Shown here in pieces: positions 10,955-23,435 of a DNA stretch of 64,000 bases. A model generated the notes under the pieces. That model ran no database searches. It had not been told where the DNA came from and worked only from the letters and a program-made list of their open reading frames with translations. A program made the position numbers and the translations under genes. The stretch is from contig PUDQ02000010.1 of assembly GCA_002964805.2 (NCBI GenBank), positions 1,798,001 through 1,862,000 of the forward strand, given 5' to 3'. How positions within the stretch are numbered: position 1 is the stretch's first letter; the number at the start of each line of letters is the position of its first letter. The DNA is from Trametes villosa (lineage: Eukaryota > Basidiomycota > Agaricomycetes > Polyporales > Polyporaceae).

Positions 10955-12748
10955 GGCCGGACGGGATACGTCTCGGACGACGGGGAGGAGGAGAGAGAAG
11001 GACTGAGGGCGGTTGTCAGCGCCCGGACGATGGGCTCTGGCTTGGTTGGGCGATGTAAATATGTAAGGCGCGCCCTGGCCCAGCGTCTCTCTCCTATAGC
11101 CTCCGCCATCCAATCCCGCCCTCCTTTCTCTGCCCCCGCCTCTCTCCTCCTCCTGCCCTCAAACTGCCCTTGTTTTTCCGCCGAACATACACAGACCTGA
11201 CCACAGCATGTCTCGCGCAGCTCGAGCATTTTTGCCCGCTAATCGCCACGCTCTCGCTTCCGCGCAGCGTCCAGCCCGGCCAATCCGACGCTGGATCGGC
11301 CATTCATCACATCTGTCCACCTCCCAGCCTTCTCTCCGCACTTCCAAGGAAAAAATACAATGCATGCTCTCTGTCCCACGTCGGCAGTGTAGGCCATCTC
11401 TCACCGCCTCCGATCATCTGTACTCGCACCTTTGCGCTTATAAATGAGGACCGCGTCCAGCTTTGGTATCACGCTAACCTATTCCACGGCAGTATTCACT
11501 CTTGCGGTAGCATCATAAGTTGCTATTTTCTTGCCGTACTCGTCCCTGTTCCGACTCTATCACGGACATCACCCGATGACTTTCCTCGGCAGCTCTTCCT
11601 GTGACACCTTCGACGTACCTATCAAGCCGCCGACGATACCGCTCCTAATCCGTCTACCTCAAGTTGCCACCAATCTCTCGTGTCTAACAACACCATGCGA
11701 TGCACCCGTAACTGCTCAAACTCTCGCCGTTGTGACATGCATCCGTAGTCGTCGGGTTTCATCCCAACTCCTCCGGAAAGGTGCCTCTTCCGCCACTCGG
11801 AACGCAATCAGTTCACGAACAGCTCCTAGTCTCACCCTCATGACCAATGACACCGATATTATTGAAGGACATTCACTTTTCACTTTACATGGTTTGCGTC
11901 CACTCGACTATGTGTATATGTGATGGCATGCTCATAAATGTAATTTGATGTTGCCTCCATGTGTAGCTGAGCATCATCGCAGTCCCGTCCGCCTCAGCCG
12001 CTCGAGCACCTCGGCGGAGATGCAACTGCGCGCGGTAAACGGACGCAGAAGGCATCACGCGCATGGCCACGGTGATAGTATACAAATGAACAGACCAGGA
12101 ACTACAGAAGCTTGTTCGTACCCTGTGTGACACGGGGAAAGCACCGTCGATATTGATGCCCGCAGCGAACTGAGCTAGGCGCACTTACTGGTGCTTGTGT
12201 TGCTCATCCTTCCGCTACACACTACTTCCAAGTTGCAGTCTTGTATTTAAGGCAAACAATTTCAGTACCTATATTACGCCATGGTGCCCCGCTCGCGTAT
12301 CAATTGCTGCGTGTAGGAAGAGGTACTTGCGCTCGATGTCCTGGGTGCTATGTGCAGGCCCGGCTGGGCGGATTCCGCCGTCGACGTCATCGCATCGCGA
12401 GCGCTTGTGGCTTCGTGGCTGACTACAACCGCTCTTGTCTCAGTCTTCGCGGGCTACGGCATCGAGTACAAGCACAAGACGGGACTCTGTTACTCAGTCA
12501 GGTCTCGGAGAGGATGAATAGCCTGCTCCGGTAGCGGGAGTGGGCGGATAAACGGGGTGGGCCGGACGGGAAAAGGGAAAGTGGCTCGACGGCGGGCGAG
12601 GGACGGAGGAGGGGCTGTCGGCCGGGGAACATTCCCACGCGAACCTACGCCCTCGTCTCTCCGCCGTCCCCGCCCTCTTCCTTCTCCAACTTCCTCTCCT
12701 CCGCCTCTTCCGCCGTCCCACCAGCGTCGTCGTAAACCACACCGGGAA
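10955..12748. other. Divergent intergenic region
   Basis: This is a 1.8-kb spacer between two divergently transcribed genes. It should contain both promoters and 5' UTRs. I see no ORF with recognisable family features; the frames present are short and in GC-rich context. A CT-rich stretch at about 12650-12720 precedes the VTT-gene start and is typical of fungal 5' leaders. Confidence 0.5.
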
Positions 12749-14442
12749 ATGCTGCACAGTACAACACCAGAATACAGCACGCCCTACACCGACGCCATCC
12801 CCGACGACCGCTCCGCTTACTCGATGGCGACCGTCCACGACCCGCCATCCTCGCCCAACGCGCGCACCTCCCTCCTTTCGTCCAATTCCTCCGTCGTCGA
12901 CTATGGCGCTGCACCGCCCTCCCAGCCCTCCTCCCGCAGGCTGCTGTGGAACGCCACGCTCAAGATGGGCGCGATATTCTTCGTTAGCACCGTCCTGCTA
13001 GGCGGCACCCTGTGGCTCGCTTTGCCTACTTTGGAAGAGTGCGTGCCAGAGCCGCCTCGGACTGACGGTGTATTGACGGCGCACTGCTCGCGCATTACAG
13101 GCAAGATAGACCGATGCTTAAAATTCCAAAGAGCTTTGCGGAATTGCAGGCCCTGAACGTACTACTGAAGAAGTACCGCGACATTTACCCCTACCGGATT
13201 GTGATCTGCTATGTGATCACATACTTCTTGTGAGTGTCACCTCTCGCTCTCCTCACGACAAGGCCTGGTTAGCAGGTAGATTCTTGTGTCGCTGCAAGCA
13301 CCCAATGCCGCAGTCATTGGGCGCAGCGCTCGCGGCGAGACCTGAGACCCTCGGGTCCTTAAGAATGCAAGACTCAGTATGCGAGATGCACATAGGCTTC
13401 TTCATCCCCGACACTACTGGCCTCGATACTTTGTCTGTGACAGAGCTCGTGCATTTTGAACACACGTTGCACCGCTCCCGGCGTTTCAGTCCAGTTGGCG
13501 CGCATTTGGGAAATATCGAAGTTGTTCACATCGGCGGTTAAACGTGGGGGTGCAGTAAGCGTATCGGGACTCTTCTTCGACCAATCGTCGTGTCCGCATT
13601 CGCCGCGAGTACTGACGAACCATTGCAGCCTACAAGCCTTCTCACTACCAGGCTCAATGTACCTCTCCATCCTCGGAGGCGCCGTCTGGGGCGTCCCACG
13701 TGCACTCCCCCTCGCCTGCGCATGCGTCGCGACCGGCGCGACGCTCTGCTACCTCATCAGCGCCGCGCTCGGGCCCGCGCTGCTCACCATGCCGCGGTGG
13801 AAGGCGAAGCTCGACGTCTGGGGCGACAAGCTGCGCGCGCACCAGGACGACATCATCTCCTTCCTCATCGTGCTCCGCATCGCGCCCTTCCCGCCGCACT
13901 GGGTCGTGAACGTCGTGTGCCCGCACGTCGGCATCGGCATCGTGCCGTTCTGGATCAGCACGTTCCTCGGCATTTTTGGGGTCACCGTCATCCACACGAC
14001 GATCGGCGGCTCGCTCGACGAGATGACGTCCCCGAAGGACTTCCACCTCATCTCGTGGAAGAACTTCCTCGGGCTCTCTGCTATCGTCGTCGGCGTCATG
14101 ATCCCCGTCGGCCTCCGCTACTACTTCAAGCGCGAGATCGCAACTGTAGTGGACGTCGAGGCGGAGGCGGAGGCCGCAGAGGCAAGCGCCGAGAGCGGCG
14201 ACCGTCTTCTCGCCGAGGGCCCGCGCGCGGACCCTGGGAAAGGCAAGGCGGCGCCGCTCATCGCGTTCTCGGACGACGAGAGCGAACTGTACACGGACGA
14301 AGAGTCGGACGAGGACATCATCCTCGAGGCGGGCCCGTCGCTGATCATCAAGCACGACGAGAACGAGCAGAACGCCCCCGCCGCGCCCAAGCCGGAGGCC
14401 CGACCAGCGGCGTCCCAGCAAGACGACGACCTCCTTTTGTAA
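12749..14442 (+). CDS. VTT-domain (TMEM41/VMP1-type) membrane protein
   Basis: Proteins with this domain (DedA/SNARE-associated Golgi) act as lipid scramblases in ER and Golgi membranes; TMEM41B and VMP1 serve autophagosome formation. Three exons give 410 residues: 12749-13038, 13101-13229 and 13629-14442. The N terminus is cytosolic and Ser/Pro-rich. A first membrane segment (MGAIFFVSTVLLGGTLWLAL) lies near residue 80. The domain signature is SLPGSMYLSILGGAVWG followed by LACACVATGATLCYLIS, then FLIVLRIAPFPPHWVVNVV, the conserved re-entrant part. The last membrane segment is FLGLSAIVVGVMIPVGL. The C terminus is strongly acidic (DDESELYTDEESDEDIIL). The second intron (13230-13628) is 399 bp, far above local norm. 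Start ATG 12749 has an A at -3. Confidence 0.85.
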
Positions 14443-17400
14443 TCCCTCACGGTGCAGGCCCATCGTCCTATGGCTTCGTCTTCGCCTCCTCGCCCGCACG
14501 TCACGACCTTCGGCCGACAGGCCCTCACGACCACTCCTATCTATTGCAATGTAGACCGCCCGCGCTCTCGCCCGCCTTCTCCGTGTATCGTATGCTGGAC
14601 AGGGCCTGCCGCGCCGTCCGAGCCCGTCCCCGTCTTATCTCCTTCTGCCGCTCACCCCCCTTCTTCTAACCCGCCCCACCCACCCAGCCTCCCACCTTCC
14701 TTCCCCACCCCTTTTGCCCCCCTTCGCACTTCCCCAGTAATTCTGCCTCGACTCGACGGGCCTCGCGCACGTGTCGGACATCCCCTCGTTTCGCCTGCCC
14801 CTCCCTCCCTCTCCCTTACCTCCCCCTTCTCCTTCTGACTGTCAGCAGTTACGTGTTTTTCTCACTTTTCGGCTCGTGTGTACATAAGTGTACAGCTAGG
14901 TAATGACTGTGCTTGTCGGAGACGGAGCGTTGTATAAATACACCACACATCCCACCCACCACCCAAGGCCGAGACGCCGCTCCACCTCCGTCGCCCGTCC
15001 TCCGCCTCCGCGAGGCTCTCCCTGCGCGCTCAAGAGTAAATATTCAAGATTCAAGAATCGGCGGAGCGCGGGGGCGTCGCCCGCTGGCACCGAGCCGGAC
15101 GCCACCGAGGGTCGTCGGCGATCCTCCGATCCCATGTCGACACGCTATCGACACATGCTCACTACGGACGCATTCTCGAGATGAAGAGCCGCGCAGCAGG
15201 TCAGCCGCCGTCGTTGCTTAACACCGACCGTCTGGGTACCCTGCTCAACGCCGTGGTATCGTGGCATTTGTACCAGTAGAGTTCTGACCCGTGACGCTGA
15301 CCGTGCACTACATCAGGCCCGTTCCCGCTCACCGTCATCTGCGTCGGCGTGTCGTAGGTTGTGAGCTATAGCGCCAATGACATAGCCGTGGGGCTCGGGA
15401 TCCCGAGTCGCTTCACGGTGTTCAGATTTAGGGAGCGGCCCGGATATAGACGAAGACACAAAGTTAGGTTCGCGCTCGTCCTCGGGGCGGACAGACCTCG
15501 GAGGCCTTCCAACCCCCAAGCAAGCCCCCCGCACCCACATCCCGGGCTTCAACATCGCACCCCGGACCACTGGCACGGTGCGCACGCTAGCACCGAGCAG
15601 GGTGCACACTCCCACCACGGTTGGAAAGAGTAGAGCCCGAGTCTCGTCCCCGACCCCTGGCCCTGGCCCTCCCAGGCGCACGGCAAGGTTCAGCGCACGA
15701 GCCCTGCTTCCCGCCTTCCTCGCGGGAGCTCTCCACAGACGCGGGCACGGATACGATGGGGCGAACACGCATTCGTGCCCGAGCCCCCGTTCCGGGTCCG
15801 CACTCAGAAGGCACCCCGGAGCGCACACGAGGCGTGCTCTCGGGACCCGGCACGGGCAGCGGGTCGTCGGGTCCAGGGGAGCAGTTAACGAGCAAAGTGG
15901 CCGATACGGGCGGCGTGCGTGCGGGCTGCCACAGAGCCGGTAGATGCAACGGAACGAGCGACGGAGCCGGCACACTGCGCTCGGGCCCGCCCGTGTCGAG
16001 TCTGTCGACATCCAGCCCCGGTGGCGGGAGTTGGGAATAGCGTTCAGTCGGCGCATCCTGGCAGTGGGCGGCAGACGGCGGCGGCGGCGCCACGAGCGTC
16101 GCGCGACGCATACGGCACGTCAAAAGGCTCGACCGTCGCGAACAGATGGAGTTGCGTTATCGACGGGGCGAGGCGCGATGCGGATGGACCCGCGCGATCG
16201 CTGAGCGCTGAGTGCTGGGCCGCTCTTCTGCTGTTGGGCGCGCGCGAAGCAGAAGCAGAGCGTGACGGCGACGGGCAGATGGCGCGGCGAGCAATATTAA
16301 TGGTGCGGTTGGGCGGCAGCGCGATGTGACGCATTGGGACGGTGGTGGCCGCGGGCGAGAGTTGCGAGGAGCACAGCTTCTGCAGGGTCCGAGCGCAGAT
16401 GTCCCAGTGGCGGGGCGTGACAAGGCGACCCAGTACAGTAGAATATATGTTTGCCGCCGTGGCCCAAAAGCGTGTAACGTGGGACTGTAACCGAATATGA
16501 CTTCGCTTGATAGACGTCCACTGTCGACCCGGAGAACGGTGAAACAATAACAGGACACAAAACGTTTGGGTTGCTCGCGACGCACGATTGTAGAATCCTG
16601 TCCTGGAGGCGGCTCGGGCACTGCCCACGCAGAAAGTCGGGGTCCATGCACGGAGGCGCGATGTTGCTGCGACCGGGCACCGCCGCGGTCGACGTTCGAG
16701 CGGTGACCCGGATGTCGAGAAAGGGAGCGGCGACGTCAGCGTCCAAGTATGCTCGTAACTTGCCGGCGGCATGGGCGGTGGGAACGCACGGGGCACGCCG
16801 CATCTGGGATGTGCGCATCTCGATTCTCGGGAACGCGCGTGTGCATCTAAAGCCTCCGTCGATGTCGCACGCAGCACGCGGGGGTCGCGCGCGCGCCGCG
16901 ACGGGGGCTCCCGAGGGCCCGCGGTCCGGGACGCACGCCACGCGTTCCGCCCACCGCCCAGGAGCTGGAACGGGCGGACAGGCAGGCGGCCGCAGGGCGC
17001 AGGGTCGCAGCAGTCGGCCGGGCTGAGCTGGATGGTTTGAGGCGGTAGCGGCCGTCCGCGCGCGCGTCCCGGTGCGGCGCGCTGAAACTCGAGAGATGGC
17101 AGGAGTGACAAGGGCGCGCGGCTGGACATTGCGCGAGCGATATCGGCGAAGGCGCGGGGCGCACAGCATCACCGGCCGGTGGTCCGTCGGCCCAAGCATC
17201 CGTAGTGCAAAGTAGGACGCTGTCAGGATAGCGGGTAGTGAGGACGGAGGGATGTGGGTACGGATGCGCATATCTGGAAGGGTAACCTAGCTGGCAGACG
17301 GAGAGCGGAGGAGGAGGGGCCGATTATTCGCCGGAGGGCGTCGGAGGACGACGACATGTGAACTGGGGTCGCGGGGAGGGGGAATGGATGTACGGGGGAG

Positions 17401-18245
17401 AAGAGGTGCCAACGGGAGGGCGCTCTGAGGAATTGAGGGAAACGTCCCGGGCGGTCAGATGTCCTGCGGCATGCGTGGTGGCGAGATAGCGGGGCGTACG
17501 TACAGCATACGACGGTGGGATGCGGGCGCATACGGGCAGCGGCATGCTGGGCAGCGAGGCCAGGCGCAGCGGCCATGGCCACAGCGCTCTGTCCAAGGAC
17601 GCCTCGCCGCCTGTTCGAAGTGCGAGGGCTTGCTCGATCCGGACGTCCTCCCTCCTCCGACGATGGGCGTCTACCCAACACCAGACGCCTGTATAGTCCA
17701 TATTTGGTGCGTCACATCCTACCGTCACAGCCAGTCACAGACGCCTCCAATCCCTCCCCGCACCACACTGCTCGAGGGGCCCAGAAATGTTTCTCGCGCA
17801 TGGAGACGGAGGGTCCACCTGTAGGCAAATGGTCAGCAGAGCGCTGGCGTGGGCCAGGCAGGCGGGGGAGGGAGAGGAGGCGAGGCGGGAGGTAGACGCG
17901 CGTTGAAGCTCCGCCACAGATTTGTGTTTGAGCGTGTATACCGTTATTCAGGGCTTCGCCGAACTCACGTTGCCCCCGACCGCTCTTCCCTCCCACCACC
18001 ACCGTCCTCCTCGTCGTCCCCACTCCGTCCCTCCCCCGCCCGACCCCTCCCCTCCCTCGAGCGCATCTCCCCGCGCACCAGGCCGCCCTTGCTCAACAGC
18101 ACCGCCGCCTCGTGCGGTCCCTCGGCCCAAGCTCCCGCACCGAGCCATCGCCCTCCTCTCCGCGCCCAGCGCGTCTTCCACCCCTCCGTACCCCCGCATC
18201 CACGCGCCATCGGCCCCTGTGGCTGATCGCAATCCTCCTCCCTCA
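14443..18245. other. 3.8-kb gene-free GC-rich spacer
   Basis: I find no supportable gene here. Both strands carry long open frames (for example 16044-17129 and 16297-17271 on minus), but they overlap each other in different frames, are Arg/Pro/Ala-rich as random GC-rich DNA is, and show no motif or splice pattern. A TATAAATA at about 14934 has no gene attached. The last 300 bp are pyrimidine-rich and probably belong to the promoter/5' leader of the ARID gene. Confidence 0.55.
14630..14840. repeat. Pyrimidine-rich low-complexity tract
   Basis: On the plus strand this stretch is almost entirely C and T, with few purines, directly downstream of the VTT gene. It has no fixed repeat unit. Such tracts can form triplex DNA or mark a promoter; nothing here decides between these. 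Confidence 0.6.
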
Positions 18246-19333
18246 ATGCTTCCCAACAACTACGTCGTCGGCCAACCCGGCATTCCGCAGCCACAGTCCC
18301 AAGACCACCAGCAGGCCATGCCCGGCATGGCTATAGACCCCAATCGCATGTGGCAGCTTCAAGCCCAAGCCCAAGCGCAACAGCAACAGCAACACCAGCA
18401 GCAGCAGCACAACCAGCAGATGGCTCAGCAGCTCAGAGTTCAGGGGAACGGGACCCAACAACAGGTGCGTCGATCTCGTTTTTCACCATCGCACCTTCTC
18501 TGTCGCGCGCACTCCGTCTGCTCCGCATCCCATGAACCGGTCCTCCCCACCCATGCTGCTGTATTCGTACGAGTCTATACACACGCCCGGATATCCTCCG
18601 GGTCGAGTACGGGACGCTGCTCCTCCATCGCTTTCTCCACCGCCTTAATCTCTATTCAGGCATTCTCACGCCCGTCTGATTATGTCATCATACTGGGCTG
18701 TCTCATCCCCGCTCCTCGTCCCAGTGGCTACATCTCGCTAATCCCCTTTCCATCTTTTCCCTAGATGCTCGAGTTTCTGCGCTCTCGTGGCCTCCCGGCC
18801 AACCAGGCCCAGGCGATAGCCCAGCAGCAACACCGACAGCAGCAGCTTTCGTTCGGCAACATGCCCTTCGGCGCTAACGCCGCCGCGCCATTCCCCATCG
18901 ACTCTTCCCAGGGCATGCAGCCTTCGCAGCAGCAGTTCGGCAACGCGCAAGGCGCGCAGAACATGGCGAACCCCTTGCACATGCAGGCGATGGCGCGTAA
19001 CGGGAACCCCATGTTCCCGAACCAGGGCGGGCCCATGCGCCAACTCGATCTCATGCTCGCTCAGCAGCAGCAAAACCAGAACGGCGTGCCGAGCGGTCAG
19101 GCCATGGCCACTCTCCGCCAACTCCAACAGCACGCTCAGCACCAGCAGCAGCAGTCGCATCAGCCTCAGCAACAGCAGCATGCGCAGGCGATGGGCGGTC
19201 AGCAGAGTATGCCTCCTGGCTTCTTCGGTGGCCCGATGAACACGTCCGGAGTGCCCGGGAATCTCACCGCCGCGAACATCCAGCAAGTCAACGCCCTCCG
19301 CCAGAACGCGCTCATGCAACAACAGCAACAACA

Positions 19334-19365
<32 letters not shown>

Positions 19366-19871
19366 AGCAGCAGCAGCATCAGCAGCACGCTAACCAGGAC
19401 GGCCAGGCGCCACCCCAGCCCGGACAAGGACGCCTCACGCTGGAGAACATGCAGACGCAGGTTATGGGCCTGAGGTCGAGCGTTCAGCAAGCCGAGACCC
19501 GCCTCCAAATGCTCATGGCGCAGCAGCAGATGCCAGCAGGAGTAGGCAACGACCGGCTCGAGCAGGAGATCCGCAGAGTCAAGGAGGAGATCAACACCCG
19601 TCGGACGGCGCTCGACCGTATCTTGACGCTTGTCAAGCAGGTAGCTGCAGGCCGCATCAACCCTGCTGCTCAAGGTGGCGTTCAGAACGCGATGAACATG
19701 TACGTTCTGCATCCGCTGCATCCCGAATGAGTTGACCGACAGCGGCACTACTAGGAACTCCATGGCGACGTCTCCCGTTCCTCCCCAGCGCCTCCCGAAC
19801 GCGACGCCGAATGCAAGCCAGATGAACTGGATGCAACAGCAACAGCAGCAACAACAGCAGCAACAGCAGCA

Positions 19872-19911
<40 letters not shown>

Positions 19912-22863
19912 CAGTCGTCGTCCCCCGCCCATCAATTCAACAGCCCTCGCCAGATACCCATGGGCTCACACCTCATGCCGAACGGCGGTAACGCCCAGCA
20001 GTCCAACCTCCAGATGAGCACGCCACAGCTCCCGCAGCAGATTCTCGCGTCCCAGCAGAACCAACACATGCGCGCGGTCACCACTCCTCTCCAGGTTCTG
20101 AACACGGGCGTCCCCTCGGGCTCGCAGCCTCCTCAGAACGGGATGCCGAATGGCTTCGCGGGCGCGAGCATGGGGGCGCAGGGCGGACAGCCCGCTCAGC
20201 CAGGGCAACCTTCTCAGCAGCAGCCGTCGCAATTGTCTCCGTTTCCCCAGCTTCCAGGGTTCTCGGTCCGCGCCATGACTGCCGAAGTGTTCAAGACGGT
20301 GTACAAGAACTGGCTCTCGAGTCACCCGAAGGACCAATCGCTGCTCGTGTACGAGAGCCGCCCCGTGGACCTCCACAAGCTACACTGCGAGATCATCAAC
20401 CTCGGAGGCTACAACAGGGTAAGTTTCCGCCTGGTTCGTCTGAAACTAGTTGCTAAGCCTCTTCTACAGGTGGTGCAAAATGACCTGTGGTCTGTCATCG
20501 GCGCCAGGCTCGGCTTCGTCAACATCCCGGGTACAGACACGGAGCCCGCCCGATCGGGACCTGCGTTCGCCCACCGGCTCCACGGCATCTACAAGGAGTT
20601 CCTCATGGACTTCGACAAGCAGTACTTCTACACCATGGCGCGCAGGCATCAAATGCTGGTGCAGAAAGCGAACGAGAACAACCTCGCGGCGCAGAGCCGA
20701 CCACCCACCACTGCGCCCGGCGTCCCAGCTCCCAGGGGTCCGAACGAGATGCCCGAGCCCAAGCTGATGGCGGAGCTCGTCAACTACTCGGTCTTGCCCC
20801 TCCAGGAGCTCCAGCGCCGCGGCGTCGCGCCCCACCTCATCCAGCTGGTCGAGCAGAACCGGGTGAAGCTGCGGGAGATGCACGACTCGCAGCGCTCCTT
20901 CCACAACGGCGTCGAGCAGAACTCGCAGAACGGCCAGAACCTCGCCGGCGGCGTCCCCCAGCGGAACGTCTCGAACCCGATGCTGGAGATCCAGCAGCAA
21001 CAGCAGCAGCAGGCGCAGCAGCAGCAGCAGCAGCAGCAGGGCGGGATGCCCTCGCAGAACGGGATGCACCAGCTCGGGCAGCCCAGCGCGCAGCAGATGC
21101 ATCCGCTCAACCCCGCCATGAACGGCGCGGTGGCTCACAACGGCGCGCTACAGCAGCCGCCGATGGGTGCGGTCCAGCCGGTGGGCCCGCGTGGACGGCC
21201 TTCGCCCCAGCAGCAGCAGGCGGCGATCGAGATGGTGCGGAAGGTGAGGAGCGAGAGCAAAGGTACGCGCTGTGGCACCTCTTGGTCCTCAAAGACGCTC
21301 ATGGTGTCGTTCAGGTTTCCAGTTCCAAAGCCGCCCGATCGCGATTCCCGACGCACAACGCCTCGAGTACAACGCCTGTTTCGAGCACCTCCATCGTCTC
21401 GTTTCTGAGCTCGATAACAAGCTGCCGCATTATGCGTGCTTGATGAAGGAGGATGCGGTCAAGAAGCTGGTCACGATGGTATGCTCTTTGTCAGTCTCCC
21501 CACGACGAAACGACTAAAGCTTGCGCAGATCAATGCCGTGCAGCAACAGCGGGAGTTCCTTGCTGGCAGCGTGCCGCGGTTCTACCTCGCCATGGAGCAG
21601 GTCAAGGCCATGATCAAACAGGCGCAGTACGCGAACGATGCTTTCAAGACGTTCTTCAACTTGCAGCCCGGCCCCGGCGGGCAGGCCCCGGGTCCTCAAA
21701 ACCCCCCAGCTCCCGGCCAGCCAAGCCAGCAGCCTCCCGCCGTGCTCCAGAGACCCATCGTTCCTCAAATCCCCCATCCTCCTCCTGCTGTACCCCCTGT
21801 GGCCTCGGGCTCTGCTACGTCTCCAATCGTTGTCTCTGCTGCGACGCCGATCCAGAAAAGGCCGACGCCCAAGCCTATCGCCGAACTGCCATCTGTCCCC
21901 ACACCCTCCGCATCCGCCGCCACCCCCGCCGCGAGCGCGCCTACCCCGACACACGTCGTCAGCTCTCCGCAGACCCCCAAGTCGCCGCGGAACAAGCCTG
22001 CGCCGAAGCCGAAGCAGGCCCCCAAGCCGCGCAAAGTGTCGAAGGTCCCTCCCACTGCTTCTGCCGCGAGCCCAGCTGCCGGCCCGTCCGAGGTGAAGCC
22101 TCCAGCCACGCCCGCAACGCCCGCAAACGCGCCCACACCAGATACGCCCGCGAGCCAGAAACGCGCGCGCGAGGAGGAGCCCATGGCGTCGTCGTCTTCT
22201 GTCTCCGCACCACCCGCGGCGAAGAAGATCAAGACGGAGTTCGACGAGCCGCCAAGCGATGCGCTTGCCAAGCGGCAGGCGGAGGCCGACGCGGTGAAGA
22301 CGGACGAGGACGCGATCAAGTTCTTCGAGCAGATGTCGGACTGGCTGAACCAGGTGTCGACCGAGGGCGACGGGCAGGAGAGCCTGAAGACGCACATCGC
22401 GGACTCGTTAGACGAGATCCTGAAGGCGTACCCGGACATGTCCGACGACGGCGGTCTCTCCTCGCTCGCCAGCACCAGCTTCCTGGACAGCATCAACGTC
22501 GGGAGCAGCGCGGCGACGGTGGACCCCTCCGACTTCTTCGACTTCACGTCGTACGGGCTCCCCGAGGAGGACGCCGGGTCGAAGGCGGCGACGCCGGACC
22601 TCGTGCAGGCATCGTCGTCAGTCGGTCCCAGTCCAGGATCCGCATCGGAGACTGAGGCACACCCAGTCTCTTCCAGTACAGACACGGCGAAGATCGCTAG
22701 CGCGAAGGGCGAGGCGAGCGAGAGCGGGGACACGATCTCGCCCGAGCTCTGGCGGGCGTTCGACGGGGGCGAGTCCGCGTTCTACAACACGTCGGACGGG
22801 TGGAAGTGGGACCAGCCGATGCCCGCACTGGACACGCAGGCGTGGGCGATCTACCCGTCATAG
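18246..22863 (+). CDS. Glutamine-rich ARID protein, Swi1/ARID1-type SWI/SNF subunit
   Basis: This is a probable DNA-binding subunit of the SWI/SNF chromatin remodeller. Six exons give 1373 residues: 18246-18464, 18765-19699, 19743-20418, 20470-21262, 21315-21478 and 21529-22863. Gln-rich low-complexity sequence fills the first 550 residues, with pure runs of 20 Gln (19317-19376) and 27 Gln (19834-19914). The ARID domain spans about residues 555-680, with VFKTVYKNWLSSHPKDQSLL, HKLHCEIINLGGYNR, then VQNDLWSVIGARLGF and HRLHGIYKEFL. The third intron lies inside ARID. A conserved helical region after it (RLEYNACFEHLHRLVSEL) is followed by a Pro/Ala-rich and acidic tail. The first intron is long (300 bp). 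The assignment to Swi1 rests on Gln-rich plus ARID architecture and lack of other domains. Confidence 0.85.
19317..19376 (+). repeat. CAG/CAA tract coding 20 Gln
   Basis: A mixed CAG/CAA run within the ARID gene encodes an uninterrupted run of 20 glutamines. CAA interruptions should lower slippage compared with pure CAG. Confidence 0.95.
19834..19914 (+). repeat. CAG/CAA tract coding 27 Gln
   Basis: The second and longer glutamine run of the ARID gene, again mixed CAG/CAA but with a run of consecutive CAG codons toward its 3' half, making it the likelier length-variable tract between strains. Confidence 0.95.
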
Positions 22864-23435
22864 GCGAGCCACCATCCCCACACCACCACATCTTAGAAGG
22901 GAGCCCCGAGCCGGGGCGGAGGAAGGCGACGGACGGACTGGCCGCTCGGTCTGGTATTATCTCGTAACGTATTTTCTGTGTGCTTTTAGTCTGCGTCTGC
23001 CCCTGCCTTGTCTACTGCGTCCGTGCCCGCGTCCGATCCATCATCACAGTACTGCCGGAAGCGCCGTCTCTCCTCTACTCATCGAGCACACCCTGTCGTC
23101 GCATATGTTGTTGTTTCTTGATTACATTAGTCGTGTGCGCTGTGTATTTTTACCCTCGTCTCGCATGCTATCGATACCTTGCTGCTGCAGATTACCTAGC
23201 ACGCAATCTTATAAAGGCGCGATAATTGGCTTCCTCGACAACATCTCCTTGTCTGACCGTCCCAGTGCAAGAATACGATCCGTCGGCGTCATGCAAGGTA
23301 CGCGAGAGCAGCGGTCCGGAGGCGCCGGTGGGTGCACTACGTTATGGGCGCTACAGAGATCCGCCTTGCTCTCCTCCGCATACTCTCCGTGCCCGTCTTG
23401 TGCCCTGGAACGCTCTGTGATACCCCGAACGCGCC
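22864..23435. other. Intergenic spacer between ARID and AP-3 beta genes
   Basis: This 572-bp tandem spacer holds the 3' UTR of the ARID gene and the promoter of the AP-3 beta gene. A TATAAAG sequence lies near 23211. No further gene is seen. Confidence 0.6.

Noticed and set aside
16044..17271. Two overlapping minus-strand open frames of more than 320 codons
   Set aside because: They cover the same DNA in different frames, are Arg/Pro/Ala-rich as expected from GC-rich noncoding DNA, and have no motif, domain or splice pattern.
18738..19763. Leu-rich minus-strand frame of 341 codons
   Set aside because: It is the antisense of CAG/CAA glutamine codons, which read as Leu runs; not a membrane protein.
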